DNA of 18,692 nucleotides, from positions 1 through 18,692 of the forward strand of contig JANWYL010000023.1 of the NCBI GenBank assembly GCA_025056955.1, read 5' to 3'. Positions 1 to 7,872 of the stretch are shown here, piece by piece (the first letter of the stretch is position 1; each line of letters starts with the position of its first letter). The stretch comes from Sandaracinaceae bacterium. Its GTDB lineage: Bacteria; Myxococcota_A; Polyangia; Polyangiales; Sandaracinaceae. A program made the translations under genes and the position numbers. The notes under the pieces were generated by a model. That model did not search any database. It saw only the letters and a program-made list of their open reading frames with translations, and was not told the origin of the DNA.

Positions 1-110
1 CCCCCCCCCCCCCCCCCCCCCCCCCCCGCCCCCCCCCCCCCCCCCGCCGCCCGCCCGCCCGCCCCGGCCCCCCCCCCCCGCCCCCCGGGGGGGGGCGGGG
101 GACCCCGGCG
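1..110. other. Poly-C/G low-complexity stretch, probable artefact
   Basis: The first ~85 bases are almost uninterrupted C with a few G. A G-run block follows, and ordinary sequence begins around position 103-113. Nothing else in the window has this composition. Such runs are typical of two-colour sequencing chemistry artefacts or of poorly assembled contig ends, and a genuine proline-only coding stretch is unlikely. The reading frame of the downstream protease is open through this block, but only because C-only codons cannot be stops. I treat it as untrustworthy sequence. Confidence 0.75.
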
Positions 111-112
111 GC

Positions 113-1741
113 CATGAGCCCACCCTCAGGCAGCTCATGCAAGCGATGGAAGATTGGACCAGGGTGAGCTGCACTTCGCTCAGTGCATCTTATATGGGGG
201 AGGTTGAGGAGCTTCCGCGGCCTGGTGATGGCCTTTCAAGCGTTGGGTGGTATGAGAGCAGCTGGCCTCACGACCCAAACGCGATTGGTGTGACTATTAC
301 CCAATTTTTTCGGGAAATCAGCGAGGCCGATATGCGCCTAAATGGCGTGCACTTTACGTGGATCACGGGGCCAGGAGTGGGCAACCGGGTCAATGCGTAC
401 TCGATCCTCCTCCACGAGGGGGGCCACTACTATGGCCTTGGGCATTCCTCGGACCCCAGTGCCGCAATGTATTTCGCTTATGAGGGTGGGGTTGTTGGCC
501 TAAGCGAGGACGATCGCAATGGCATTTGCGCCCTCTACCCCCTTGCGACTGAGGACTGTAGACGAACGGGCTGCCCGAGCGGTTTCGAATGTGTCGAAGG
601 CCGTTGTGTGCGGCAAAGTGGGAGTGGAGAAGTATGCGCGCCCTGTGAGTCGAGCCGCGAGTGCGCGATGGGGCTTTGCCTGTTGTATCCTGATGGACGA
701 GGGTATTGCGGTCGATCTTGTCGCTCGGATGCCGATTGTGGAAGCGATCGCTGTGTTCCAATCGAGGGGGCACCCTCTCAATGCGTGCGAATTCAGGGAA
801 GACGTCCGAGCTGCGCTCCCATGGGTGGGTGCACTTCTGATGCACAATGCCCTCCCGGGCAGCGCTGCGATCGAAGAGAAGGGCGTTGTGTTCCTGCCCC
901 ACCCTCAGGCCGGCCTCTTGGCGAGCCCTGCACGAGCCGGGATGAGTGCCTGTCTCGGATTTGTTTTGCAGGGCGCTGCAGCCAAAGCTGCGATTGGCTG
1001 GATCCCCGCTCATGCCCTGCGGGTTTTTACTGCAATGGCCTTGCGACTGGAAGTTGCGGGACAGGCCTTTGCCTTCCTGGGCAGGCAGGGAGCGCTGGCC
1101 TTGGTCAACCCTGTGAGCGGCACACCGAGTGCGAAACCCTTTTTTGTGCAGAATCAAGGTGCTCGCTGCCCTGCATTCCTGGGGGAGCAAGCAGTTGCCC
1201 CGAGGGCTTGCGGTGCCAGGCAGGGCTTGAGGCAGGTTGTGGTTCTTGCCAGCCGGCCAAGCCCCTTGGTGAATCATGTGAAACGAGCGAAGACTGCGCT
1301 TCGCGCCTTTGCGCGCTTCAAGGCGACCGCTCCTTTTGCACGGCCTTTTGCGATGCCGAGGCCCCTTGCCCCGATGGCTTCCGCTGCCAGCCCATCGATG
1401 CGATGAGTGCCGTTTGCGTGGCCGATCGGCGATCTTTGGGGGAGCCCTGCACGAGCGACGCCCAATGCGCAAGCGGCCGATGCATCTCCTTTGCTTCTGG
1501 CCCTCGATGCGCTCAGGTGTGTGATGAATTCCACCCCTGCCCTGATGGATATCGTTGCACCCCTGTTGAGGATGCGTCTTTATCGGTGTGTGAGCTTGCG
1601 CCTCCGCCTCCTTCTCATCGGGCCAATGACTGCACTCGCTGCGCAAGTGCCCCTCGCCCCATGGGTTCGCTTGGGCTTTCGGGCTTGATTGCCATTGCCT
1701 TGGCTTTGTTCTGGCTTCAATGGAATCGACGTGGAAGGTGA
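113..1741 (+). CDS. Secreted matrixin-like metalloprotease with Cys-rich repeats, 5' truncated
   Basis: This is a secreted zinc metalloprotease of the metzincin/matrixin type. Numbering from the ATG at 137, residues 93-103 carry the HExxHxxGxxH zinc-binding motif (HEGGHYYGLGH), followed by a plausible Met-turn (AAMYFAY). The DDRNGICALYP segment that usually closes this domain in myxobacterial proteins is also present. From about residue 140 to 490 the protein is Cys-rich. It includes four repeats of ~57 residues, each beginning LGxxC, at residues 261, 322, 377 and 434. The C-terminus has a CxxC pair (C499, C502), a hydrophobic helix and a final NRRGR, resembling a MYXO-CTERM sorting tail. The ATG at 137 is probably internal: in-frame codons back to 113 (HEPTLRQL) continue the fold, so the signal peptide and first strands are lost in the artefact at the window edge. 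The substrate is unknown. The 3' end overlaps the following transporter gene. Confidence 0.85.
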   Translation, partial: HEPTLRQLMQAMEDWTRVSCTSLSASYMGEVEELPRPGDGLSSVGWYESSWPHDPNAIGVTITQFFREISEADMRLNGVHFTWITGPGVGNRVNAYSILLHEGGHYYGLGHSSDPSAAMYFAYEGGVVGLSEDDRNGICALYPLATEDCRRTGCPSGFECVEGRCVRQSGSGEVCAPCESSRECAMGLCLLYPDGRGYCGRSCRSDADCGSDRCVPIEGAPSQCVRIQGRRPSCAPMGGCTSDAQCPPGQRCDRREGRCVPAPPSGRPLGEPCTSRDECLSRICFAGRCSQSCDWLDPRSCPAGFYCNGLATGSCGTGLCLPGQAGSAGLGQPCERHTECETLFCAESRCSLPCIPGGASSCPEGLRCQAGLEAGCGSCQPAKPLGESCETSEDCASRLCALQGDRSFCTAFCDAEAPCPDGFRCQPIDAMSAVCVADRRSLGEPCTSDAQCASGRCISFASGPRCAQVCDEFHPCPDGYRCTPVEDASLSVCELAPPPPSHRANDCTRCASAPRPMGSLGLSGLIAIALALFWLQWNRRGR

Positions 1742-3521
1742 AGGTGTTCCGCCGATCTCGAGTTGGATCAGGCCATATCGCCGCTCGCTTGGGATAGGCG
1801 TTTTGCTTCTGCTTCTGACAAATGCTGCCGAACGGGCGATTCCCTACTTTCTTGCCAAAGGGGTGGATGCGCTCGTGGCCCAGGCCTTTGAACAGGTCTT
1901 GCGTGCGCTTTCCATGGCTTTGGCCATTGCCCTTTTGGCATGGATCGTGCGTACAGGAAGCCGCATCTTTATTTTTAACGTTGGCCGCGATGTCGAGCGC
2001 GACTTGCGGCAGGCTTTGCTCGAATCGATCCATCGCTTGGCTCCCTACGCAATTCAAAAGTGGGCTCCTGGCGATCTTCTCAGCCGATCCACAGGGGACA
2101 TTCCGCAGGTGCGGCTTTGGGTGGGCTTTGGGACCTTGAATGTGCTCAATTCAGCCTTTGCTTTGATTTCGACGATTGCTCTCCTTTTTTGGCTTTCGCC
2201 TCGCTTGGCACTTTTGGCGTTGGCTCCTTTGCCGATTGTGGTGTGGATTGCACTCCGCTTTGCCCAAGCCCTTTTGCAATCATCTTCTCGGGCCCAAGGA
2301 GCCCTTTCGGCTCTGTCCGAGCGCATCCATGAGGATCTTGTGGCCTTGCACCTCGATCGCGGAACTGGTCTTGAGGTGCCCAGGCGACGGGCTTTTGAAG
2401 AAAAAAACAAAGCGCTTTACCTCGAGCAGCTTCGCCTTGCCCGGCTTCGAAGCGCAATGATGCCCGTGCTCATGATGCCCTTTTCGTTTGGAGCTGTCCT
2501 TACGATGGGATACGGGGGCTGGCTTGTGGCCTCTGGCGAAATCACTCCCGGGACCCTTGGGGCTTTTTTCACATACCTCGCCCAGCTCCTTTGGCCAGTT
2601 GTGGCGCTTGGTTGGATCCTTTCAATTCACGCGCGAGGCAAGGCGGCCTATGCCCGAATTGTTGAGATTCTGGAAGCTGCCCAAAGGGAGGGCAAGCCCC
2701 AAATCGAATGCCTCTTCCCTCCAAGACCTTGGCGAGGAGAAATCGCTTTGCGCCTTTCGGGTTTTGAGCGGGAGGGAAAGCGCTGCCTTGGGCAGATTGC
2801 GATTGACATCAAGGCGGGCTCACTCGTTGCGATTGTCGGAAAGACAGGAAGCGGCAAATCAACCTTGGCTGCACTCCTTGGCCGCATGCTGCCCTTGCCT
2901 CCAAACGCCCTCTTCATTGACGGAATCGATGCCGCAAGTATCCCCTTGAGCGAATACCGTCGGATTGTGCGTTTTTTACCTGAAGAGCCTTTTTTGTTTT
3001 CAACAACAATTCGCGCCAACTTGTCTTTGGCCCTTGGCCCTCACGCTGATCCTGATTCGGAAGATGCCCTTTTGCGCTATCGCGAGGCGCTTGCGCAAGC
3101 CCAAGTCCTCAAAGAAGTCGACGCCTTGCCATTGGGCTTAGACACCTGCGTTGGGGAGCGGGGACTTCAGCTTTCAGGCGGCCAGCGGCAGCGGATTGCC
3201 TTGGCAAGGACGCTTATCGATCCCCCTCCTGTCTTGATTCTCGATCAGCCGACAAGTGCAGTTGACGTGGAGAGCGAAGAGCGCATTGTTGACGCTTTGT
3301 TTTCGTTGCGCCGCCGGCACACCATCATTGTCGTTACGCATCGGGGGGCTTGGACGCGCCGAGCCGATTGCATTTTTGTGCTCGAGGGGGGCCACGTGGT
3401 TGAGGCGGGTTCTCACGAAGTGCTCCTTCGCAAAAGAGGGCATTACGCCCGTCTCCTTGAAGAAGAAATCGAAGCGCAAGGCGCATCCTCTTTTGCTTTT
3501 GCTTCTCATCCTCACTTGTAA
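1731..3521 (+). CDS. ABC exporter half-transporter, NBD with degenerate catalytic site (MdlA-like)
   Basis: Fused six-helix membrane domain (about residues 15-315) and ATP-binding domain, the layout of type IV ABC exporters, located in the inner membrane. Numbered from GTG 1731, Walker A is at residues 370-378 (GKTGSGKST), the signature LSGGQ at 481-485, Walker B at ILD503-505 and the H-loop His at 537. Two key residues are non-canonical. The catalytic Glu after Walker B is Gln (LDQPTS, Q506), and the Q-loop Gln is Glu (LPEEPF, E418). This is the pattern of the degenerate partner in heterodimeric exporters such as TM287/288 or BmrCD, and the next gene supplies the complementary half. The start is uncertain: GTG 1731 overlaps the protease stop by 11 nt, and a TTG at 1689 would lengthen the protein to 610 residues. 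The substrate cannot be predicted; drugs, lipids or peptides are all possible. Confidence 0.9.
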   Translation: MEGEGVPPISSWIRPYRRSLGIGVLLLLLTNAAERAIPYFLAKGVDALVAQAFEQVLRALSMALAIALLAWIVRTGSRIFIFNVGRDVERDLRQALLESIHRLAPYAIQKWAPGDLLSRSTGDIPQVRLWVGFGTLNVLNSAFALISTIALLFWLSPRLALLALAPLPIVVWIALRFAQALLQSSSRAQGALSALSERIHEDLVALHLDRGTGLEVPRRRAFEEKNKALYLEQLRLARLRSAMMPVLMMPFSFGAVLTMGYGGWLVASGEITPGTLGAFFTYLAQLLWPVVALGWILSIHARGKAAYARIVEILEAAQREGKPQIECLFPPRPWRGEIALRLSGFEREGKRCLGQIAIDIKAGSLVAIVGKTGSGKSTLAALLGRMLPLPPNALFIDGIDAASIPLSEYRRIVRFLPEEPFLFSTTIRANLSLALGPHADPDSEDALLRYREALAQAQVLKEVDALPLGLDTCVGERGLQLSGGQRQRIALARTLIDPPPVLILDQPTSAVDVESEERIVDALFSLRRRHTIIVVTHRGAWTRRADCIFVLEGGHVVEAGSHEVLLRKRGHYARLLEEEIEAQGASSFAFASHPHL

Positions 3522-3535
3522 CTCTGCTTTTGGCC

Positions 3536-5440
3536 ATGCCTGGCACACCTTCCATTGCTCCCTCGAAGATTTGCCCACTCGTGGAGGGGGCCGAGCAGGC
3601 CTCCAAAAAGCGTTCTTTTCGCGAAGACTTGGGGCTGCTTTTGAAGATTCTGCCCTTTGCCCACCAAAGCCGTGGCCTGCTTTTGGGGGCTTCTCTCTTG
3701 ATTCCTTTTGTCGTTTTCATGTCAGCCCTTCAGCCCTTTCTTCTAAAAAGTGCCGTGCAAGAAGCGATTGCGACGCAGCGCCTTGAGGCAATCGCCCGAG
3801 CCACTGCCCTTTTTGCTGTGGTGAGTTTTTTTGAGCTTGGGGGGCGGGTGCTCCAAGGTTATCTCCTTCAGCTTGGCGGCCAACGCACGATGCGGGCCTT
3901 GAGAAGCGCTCTTTACGCCAAGCTGCGCTCTTTGCCCCTGGCCCATTTCCATCGCACACCAGTTGGGCGCTGGGTCACTCGGCTGACCAATGATGTGGAG
4001 GGCTTGGGCGAGCTTTTCAGTTCAGGAGCAGTTCTTGCCCTTGCGGATCTTTTCACGGTTTTGGGGATTCTTTTTTTGCTGATTGCGATTGACAGTGGCT
4101 TGAGTGCCATCCTCATGCTTCTTTTGCCTCCCTTGGTGGTTGTGGCCAATTTGATTCGCAAAAAAGCGCGCGAAGCGTTTCGGGCGATTCGCCACCACCT
4201 CGCTCAGCTCAATGCCTACATGTCTGAGCAGGTTCGGGGGCTTGAAGTCATCGAATCTTTGGACCGCTCTTCTGCCTGTGCCCTTGAATTTGGCGCGATC
4301 AACGAAGCCCACCGTTTGGCCAACCACAAAGCGATTCGCTACGATGCCCTTTTGCATTCCATTGTTGAGTCCATGGCTGCTTCAGCCTTGGCGTTGGCCT
4401 TGGGCTATAGTGCCTTTCGCTTGAAAAACAGCTTTCCCCTGAGCCCCGAATCCCTTGGCGCTTCAGTGGGAACTTTCGTTGCTTTTGCGGATGCGCTCCA
4501 GCGCATTTTCATTCCTTTGCGGGACCTCGCAAGCAAGTGGACCTTTCTTCAAAGTGGTCTTGCCTCGGCGGAACGCATCGTTTCAGTGCTCGAAATCAAG
4601 GAAGAAGATGCCCCCTCGGGGATTGAAGTGCCAGTTCACGAGCCTCCTCCGCCTTCAGTGGCGCTTGAGATGCGAAAGGTTTTTTTCTCCTACCGCGAGG
4701 ACCAGCCTCTTTTTAGGGGGCTGGATTTGAGCGTGCGCTGGGGAGAACGGGTGGCGATTGTCGGGCCAACGGGATCGGGAAAGAGCACAATTTTTTCCTT
4801 GTTTTTGAGGCTTTATGATGTTTCATCTGGCTTGATTTTCGTGGGAGGCCGCGAAATCCGCTCTTATGATCGATTGGAGCTCAGGCGGCAATTTGCTCTT
4901 GTTCCCCAAAATCCCCCAATGGTTGCAGGCACTGTGGCGGAGTACGTTGCATCTTTTGAGGATCCAATCGACGAGGCGCGCGTGGTCGAGTGCCTCAAGC
5001 GGGCCGAACTCTGGGAGCGCTTGCGCTCAGAAGGAGGCGCCTGGGCGCGTCTCGAAGAGGGTGGGGCGAACCTTTCTGCCGGAGAGCGGCAGCTTTTGGC
5101 GATTGCACGCGCCCTCTACCTCGATCGCCCTTTCGTTTTGTTTGACGAGGCCACAGCGCACATCGATCCTCAAACAGAGGAGCGAATTGCTTGTGCAATG
5201 GAGGCCTTGCTTGAAGGGAGGACGACCCTCTGGATTGCCCATCGTTTGCGCACTGTTCGCAATGCCGATCGCATCGTTGTGCTTTCAAGGGGCCTCGTGG
5301 TCGAAGAGGGCACTCACAAGGAACTCGAAAAGCGCCAAGGGCTGTATGCCCGTTGGTTGCATTCAATCGCCCAAGAAGACGTGGGCAAAGTGGCCACGAA
5401 GGCTTCGAGTGACCACTTGGGGCATGGCTGTGCTAGATAA
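3536..5440 (+). CDS. ABC exporter half-transporter, catalytically competent NBD (MdlB-like)
   Basis: Second half-transporter, starting 14 nt after the first. The membrane domain covers about residues 40-345, with the ATPase after it. Walker A is at 410-418 (GPTGSGKST), the Q-loop is normal (VPQNPP), Walker B with catalytic Glu reads LFDE (D537, E538), and the H-loop is IAHR. The signature motif is LSAGE (513-517) rather than LSGGQ. Together with its neighbour this gives one canonical ATP site (this Walker A/B with the partner's LSGGQ) and one degenerate site (partner's Walker A/B with this LSAGE), as expected for an obligate heterodimer. The ATG at 3536 is preferred over the in-frame TTG at 3530. 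A C-terminal tail of ~25 residues after the ATPase has no recognised motif. The stop TAA shares a base with the ribH ATG. Confidence 0.9.
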   Translation: MPGTPSIAPSKICPLVEGAEQASKKRSFREDLGLLLKILPFAHQSRGLLLGASLLIPFVVFMSALQPFLLKSAVQEAIATQRLEAIARATALFAVVSFFELGGRVLQGYLLQLGGQRTMRALRSALYAKLRSLPLAHFHRTPVGRWVTRLTNDVEGLGELFSSGAVLALADLFTVLGILFLLIAIDSGLSAILMLLLPPLVVVANLIRKKAREAFRAIRHHLAQLNAYMSEQVRGLEVIESLDRSSACALEFGAINEAHRLANHKAIRYDALLHSIVESMAASALALALGYSAFRLKNSFPLSPESLGASVGTFVAFADALQRIFIPLRDLASKWTFLQSGLASAERIVSVLEIKEEDAPSGIEVPVHEPPPPSVALEMRKVFFSYREDQPLFRGLDLSVRWGERVAIVGPTGSGKSTIFSLFLRLYDVSSGLIFVGGREIRSYDRLELRRQFALVPQNPPMVAGTVAEYVASFEDPIDEARVVECLKRAELWERLRSEGGAWARLEEGGANLSAGERQLLAIARALYLDRPFVLFDEATAHIDPQTEERIACAMEALLEGRTTLWIAHRLRTVRNADRIVVLSRGLVVEEGTHKELEKRQGLYARWLHSIAQEDVGKVATKASSDHLGHGCAR

Positions 5441-5934
5441 TGCCTCCCATGCCCATCACTTGGATCGAGGGAATGTTTACTCCTCTTCCGGATTTGCGCT
5501 TTGGCATTGTGGTAAGCCGCTACAATCACCTTGTGACGGATCGTTTGCTTGAAGGTGCGCTCGACGCGCTGCGCCGCCATGGGATACCTGACGACGCCAT
5601 CGTCGTGGTGCGGGTGCCTGGAAGTTTTGAGCTTCCATGGGCTGTCCAGCGGCTGGCCCAAAGCGGCCGCTTCGATGCTGTGATTGCCCTTGGAGCGGTG
5701 ATCCGTGGGGCCACACCTCACTTTGATCACGTGGCTTCCTCTGCTGCGGGAGGTTGTGCACAAGCCATGGCGCTCACGGGGGTGCCTGTGGTTTTTGGTG
5801 TGCTTACCACCGACACACTCGAGCAAGCGATTGAGCGCGCGGGCACGAAAATGGGCAACAAGGGTTGGGAAGCCGCCCTCGTTGCCATCGAAATGGTGCA
5901 GCTTCGACGAGCGCTTGAGCAGGCGGGATACTAG
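5440..5934 (+). CDS. ribH: 6,7-dimethyl-8-ribityllumazine synthase
   Basis: Lumazine synthase performs the penultimate step of riboflavin synthesis, condensing 5-amino-6-ribitylaminouracil with dihydroxybutanone phosphate in the cytoplasm. The family blocks are all visible: VVSRYN near the N-terminus, VPGSFELP, GAVIRGATPHFDHV, GVPVVFGVLTTDTLEQAIERAG, and the GNKGWEAALVAIEM segment near the C-terminus. The length (164 residues) matches the usual ~155-160. The first ATG overlaps the upstream stop as TAATG, which suggests translational coupling to the ABC gene. The ATG at 5449 would give an N-terminus (MPITWIEG) closer to the family pattern and is an equally good choice. No other riboflavin gene is in the window. 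nusB follows, a common ribH-nusB arrangement. Confidence 0.96.
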   Translation: MPPMPITWIEGMFTPLPDLRFGIVVSRYNHLVTDRLLEGALDALRRHGIPDDAIVVVRVPGSFELPWAVQRLAQSGRFDAVIALGAVIRGATPHFDHVASSAAGGCAQAMALTGVPVVFGVLTTDTLEQAIERAGTKMGNKGWEAALVAIEMVQLRRALEQAGY

Positions 5935-5961
5935 AGGAGTTTGGAGGCCGGGAGAAGAGCC

Positions 5962-6462
5962 ATGGGTGCCCGAGTTGGAACGAGGCGGCGTGCCCGCGAG
6001 GCAGCACTCCAGATGCTTTACCAGATGGACCTTTCTGGTGCTTCTCCTGAAGAGACAGTGGCCTTGTTCTGGAGGCACCTTGCCTTTTGCGAGGAAGAGG
6101 GAGAGGGCAGAGAAGAGCTCAGCCATGAGGGAATTGATTTTGCGAACAGAGCAGTGTTGGGCTATGCCGCTCATCGCGAAGAGATCGACAACATCATTCG
6201 CCGCGTGAGTCAGAACTGGAGGCTTGAGCGAATGGCGCGGGTCGACCGCAATGTGATTCGGCTGGGTGTGTGGGAACTCCTTTGGTGCCCAGAGACACCG
6301 CACAAGGTGACGATCAACGAGGCGGTAGAGCTCGCCAAGCGCTTTGGGAGCGAGCAAAGCGCGGCTTTTGTTAACGGTGTTCTCGACCGGGTTGCAAGCG
6401 AGTATGCCAAAGGGAAAAAGGAGGAGAAAGCTTCTGACAAAGAACCCGCGAAAAACAGCTGA
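5962..6462 (+). CDS. nusB: Transcription antitermination factor NusB
   Basis: NusB binds boxA RNA with NusE (S10) and supports antitermination on rRNA operons. The N-terminal RNA-binding Arg cluster (TRRRAREAALQMLYQMD) and the C-terminal signature (INEAVELAKRFGSEQSAAFVNGVLDRVA) are characteristic. I chose ATG 5962 because it follows a GGAGAAG Shine-Dalgarno at about 5951-5957; the in-frame TTG at 5941 lacks this support. The product is ~166 residues with a charged Lys/Glu tail after the conserved core. The gene starts 27 nt after ribH and ends 2 nt before the next gene. Confidence 0.95.
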   Translation: MGARVGTRRRAREAALQMLYQMDLSGASPEETVALFWRHLAFCEEEGEGREELSHEGIDFANRAVLGYAAHREEIDNIIRRVSQNWRLERMARVDRNVIRLGVWELLWCPETPHKVTINEAVELAKRFGSEQSAAFVNGVLDRVASEYAKGKKEEKASDKEPAKNS

Positions 6463-6464
6463 GC

Positions 6465-7013
6465 ATGGACATTGCCTATCTCCCCCTTGAACTCCATCGG
6501 ATTGACATGAGTGATGCGGAGGCTTTGGTCCTCCCTGTGATGAGCGATGAGCGCCCTTTGCGCGGTGCAACGAGCCTCATCGACTGGAGGCTTTGTGGTC
6601 GTTTATCAAGGTGGCTCAAAGAGGGGCATCTTCCTACCCAAATTGGCCGTGCGAGCCTCATCCCTACCGAGGGGCGCTTGCTTTGCGAGCGGATAATCAT
6701 TGTTGGGGCAGGGGAGAGTCAGAAGTTCAGCAGGGAAAGCGCCAAAGAAGTGATTTGCGCGATGATGGAAGCGCTTGATGGTTTGGCCGTCCGCAAAGCC
6801 CTCATGGCACTTCCAGGACGGACGTGGGAGCTTTGGACGGCTGAGGAAGCGGTGGCGCTTTTTGCAGAAGTAATTGAGGGGCGCCTGCTCCCTGAGTCCC
6901 TCGTCCTCATCGACCATGCCGATACCCATCGTGAGATGCAGCGGGTGATTGAATTCTTTCGCCTTCGTCAGAGGGCCCGCGAAACAGAAAGCCGCGTGGA
7001 AAAGAGAAGGTAA
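6465..7013 (+). CDS. Stand-alone leucyl aminopeptidase (M17) N-terminal-domain protein
   Basis: A 182-residue protein that resembles only the N-terminal macro-like domain of M17 leucyl aminopeptidases. Recognisable parts are EALVLPVMSDERPLRGA (about 19-35), then LIDWRLCGRLSRWL, GRASLIPTEGRLLCERIIIVGAG, and a helix-strand pattern to about residue 150. The C-terminal metallopeptidase domain, with its NTDAEGRL-type metal-binding motif, is absent, so peptidase activity is not expected. Similar N-domain-only proteins are, as far as I recall, found in myxobacteria near nusB. The ATG lies 2 nt after the nusB stop. The C-terminus is Arg/Glu-rich and probably helical. The function is unknown; ligand binding (nucleotide or ADP-ribose-like) or a regulatory role is speculative. 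Confidence 0.75.
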   Translation: MDIAYLPLELHRIDMSDAEALVLPVMSDERPLRGATSLIDWRLCGRLSRWLKEGHLPTQIGRASLIPTEGRLLCERIIIVGAGESQKFSRESAKEVICAMMEALDGLAVRKALMALPGRTWELWTAEEAVALFAEVIEGRLLPESLVLIDHADTHREMQRVIEFFRLRQRARETESRVEKRR

Positions 7014-7033
7014 TGGGCTAGCTTTTGCCAGCC

Positions 7034-7864
7034 ATGGAAGAGTTAAATCCCGACGAGCTCAAGTCCCTGATCGAAGCAGCCTACCTCGACCGCACCCTCT
7101 TGCAAAAAGGAGCTTACCGCGATGCGGTCTTTTCAGCAATCGATGCGCTTGATAGGGGTGTGCTCCGCGTGGCTTCGCCGGGGCCTGAGGGATGGACCAC
7201 CCACGTTTGGCTCAAGCAAGCGATTTTGCTCTACTTTGGAATCGCAGAACTTCGCACGATAGAAATTGGTCCTTTTGAATATCGGGACCGGATTCCGCTC
7301 AAGCGCGATCTTGAAAAGGCAGGGGTGCGGGTGGTGCCCCCTGGGGTTGCTCGCTATGGGAGCCACCTTGAGCCTGGCGTCATTCTCATGCCGGCCTACG
7401 TCAATATTGGTGCCAGGGTGGGGCGAGGCACTTTGATCGATACCTGGGCCACAGTGGGCTCATGTGCCCAGATTGGGCAGGACGTTCACATTTCTGGCGG
7501 AGTGGGGATTGGGGGTGTGCTTGAGCCCCCTCAAGCTTCGCCCGTGATCATTGAAGACGGTGCGTTTATCGGCTCACGGGCCGTGATTGTTGAGGGTGTT
7601 TATGTCGAGCGCGAGGCCGTGATCGGAGCCAACGTGGTGATCACAGCTTCAACGCCAATCATCGATGTCACAGGGCCTGAGCCAATTGAGTATCGAGGCC
7701 GTGTGCCTGCGCGTTCTGTGGTGATTCCTGGCATGCGCCCCAAACGCTATCCAGCCGGAGAATTTGGGCTTCCTTGTGCCCTCATCATTGGAAAGCGGAG
7801 CGAAAACACCGACCGCAAGGTTTCGCTCAACGCCGCTTTGCGTGATTTCGGAGTGCCCACCTAG
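7034..7864 (+). CDS. dapD: Tetrahydrodipicolinate N-succinyltransferase
   Basis: DapD transfers succinyl from succinyl-CoA to tetrahydrodipicolinate in the succinylase branch of meso-diaminopimelate and lysine synthesis, feeding peptidoglycan. The central left-handed beta-helix of hexapeptide repeats is clear, with the hallmark segments MPAYVNIGARVGRGTLIDTW, VGSCAQIG and HISGGVGIGGVLEP, then IGSRAVIVEGVYVEREAVIG. The C-terminal domain (PIEYRGRVPARSVVIPGM) also fits the family. Length is ~276 residues, as usual. The ATG at 7034 is preferred over the in-frame TTG at 7025. It lies 20 nt after the M17-like gene, and its 3' end faces the J-domain gene only 8 nt away. Confidence 0.96.
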   Translation: MEELNPDELKSLIEAAYLDRTLLQKGAYRDAVFSAIDALDRGVLRVASPGPEGWTTHVWLKQAILLYFGIAELRTIEIGPFEYRDRIPLKRDLEKAGVRVVPPGVARYGSHLEPGVILMPAYVNIGARVGRGTLIDTWATVGSCAQIGQDVHISGGVGIGGVLEPPQASPVIIEDGAFIGSRAVIVEGVYVEREAVIGANVVITASTPIIDVTGPEPIEYRGRVPARSVVIPGMRPKRYPAGEFGLPCALIIGKRSENTDRKVSLNAALRDFGVPT

Positions 7865-7872
7865 GCATGTGG

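Noticed and set aside
519..1406. Plus-strand ORF of 295 codons in another frame of the protease
   Set aside because: The 137 frame has the zinc motif and Cys-rich repeats; this frame has no domain and simply mirrors the GC-rich repeats.
390..2057. Long minus-strand ORF (555 codons) opposite the protease and transporter
   Set aside because: It lies antisense to two strongly supported genes, its translation is rich in Gln, Arg, His and Lys with no recognisable domain, and it arises from codon bias on the other strand.
4866..5552. Plus-strand 228-codon ORF overlapping the second ABC gene and ribH
   Set aside because: It is an alternative frame over the conserved ATPase motifs, so it is a shadow.
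5314..6570. Minus-strand ORF of 418 codons across ribH and nusB
   Set aside because: Antisense to two clear housekeeping genes; the translation has no family features.
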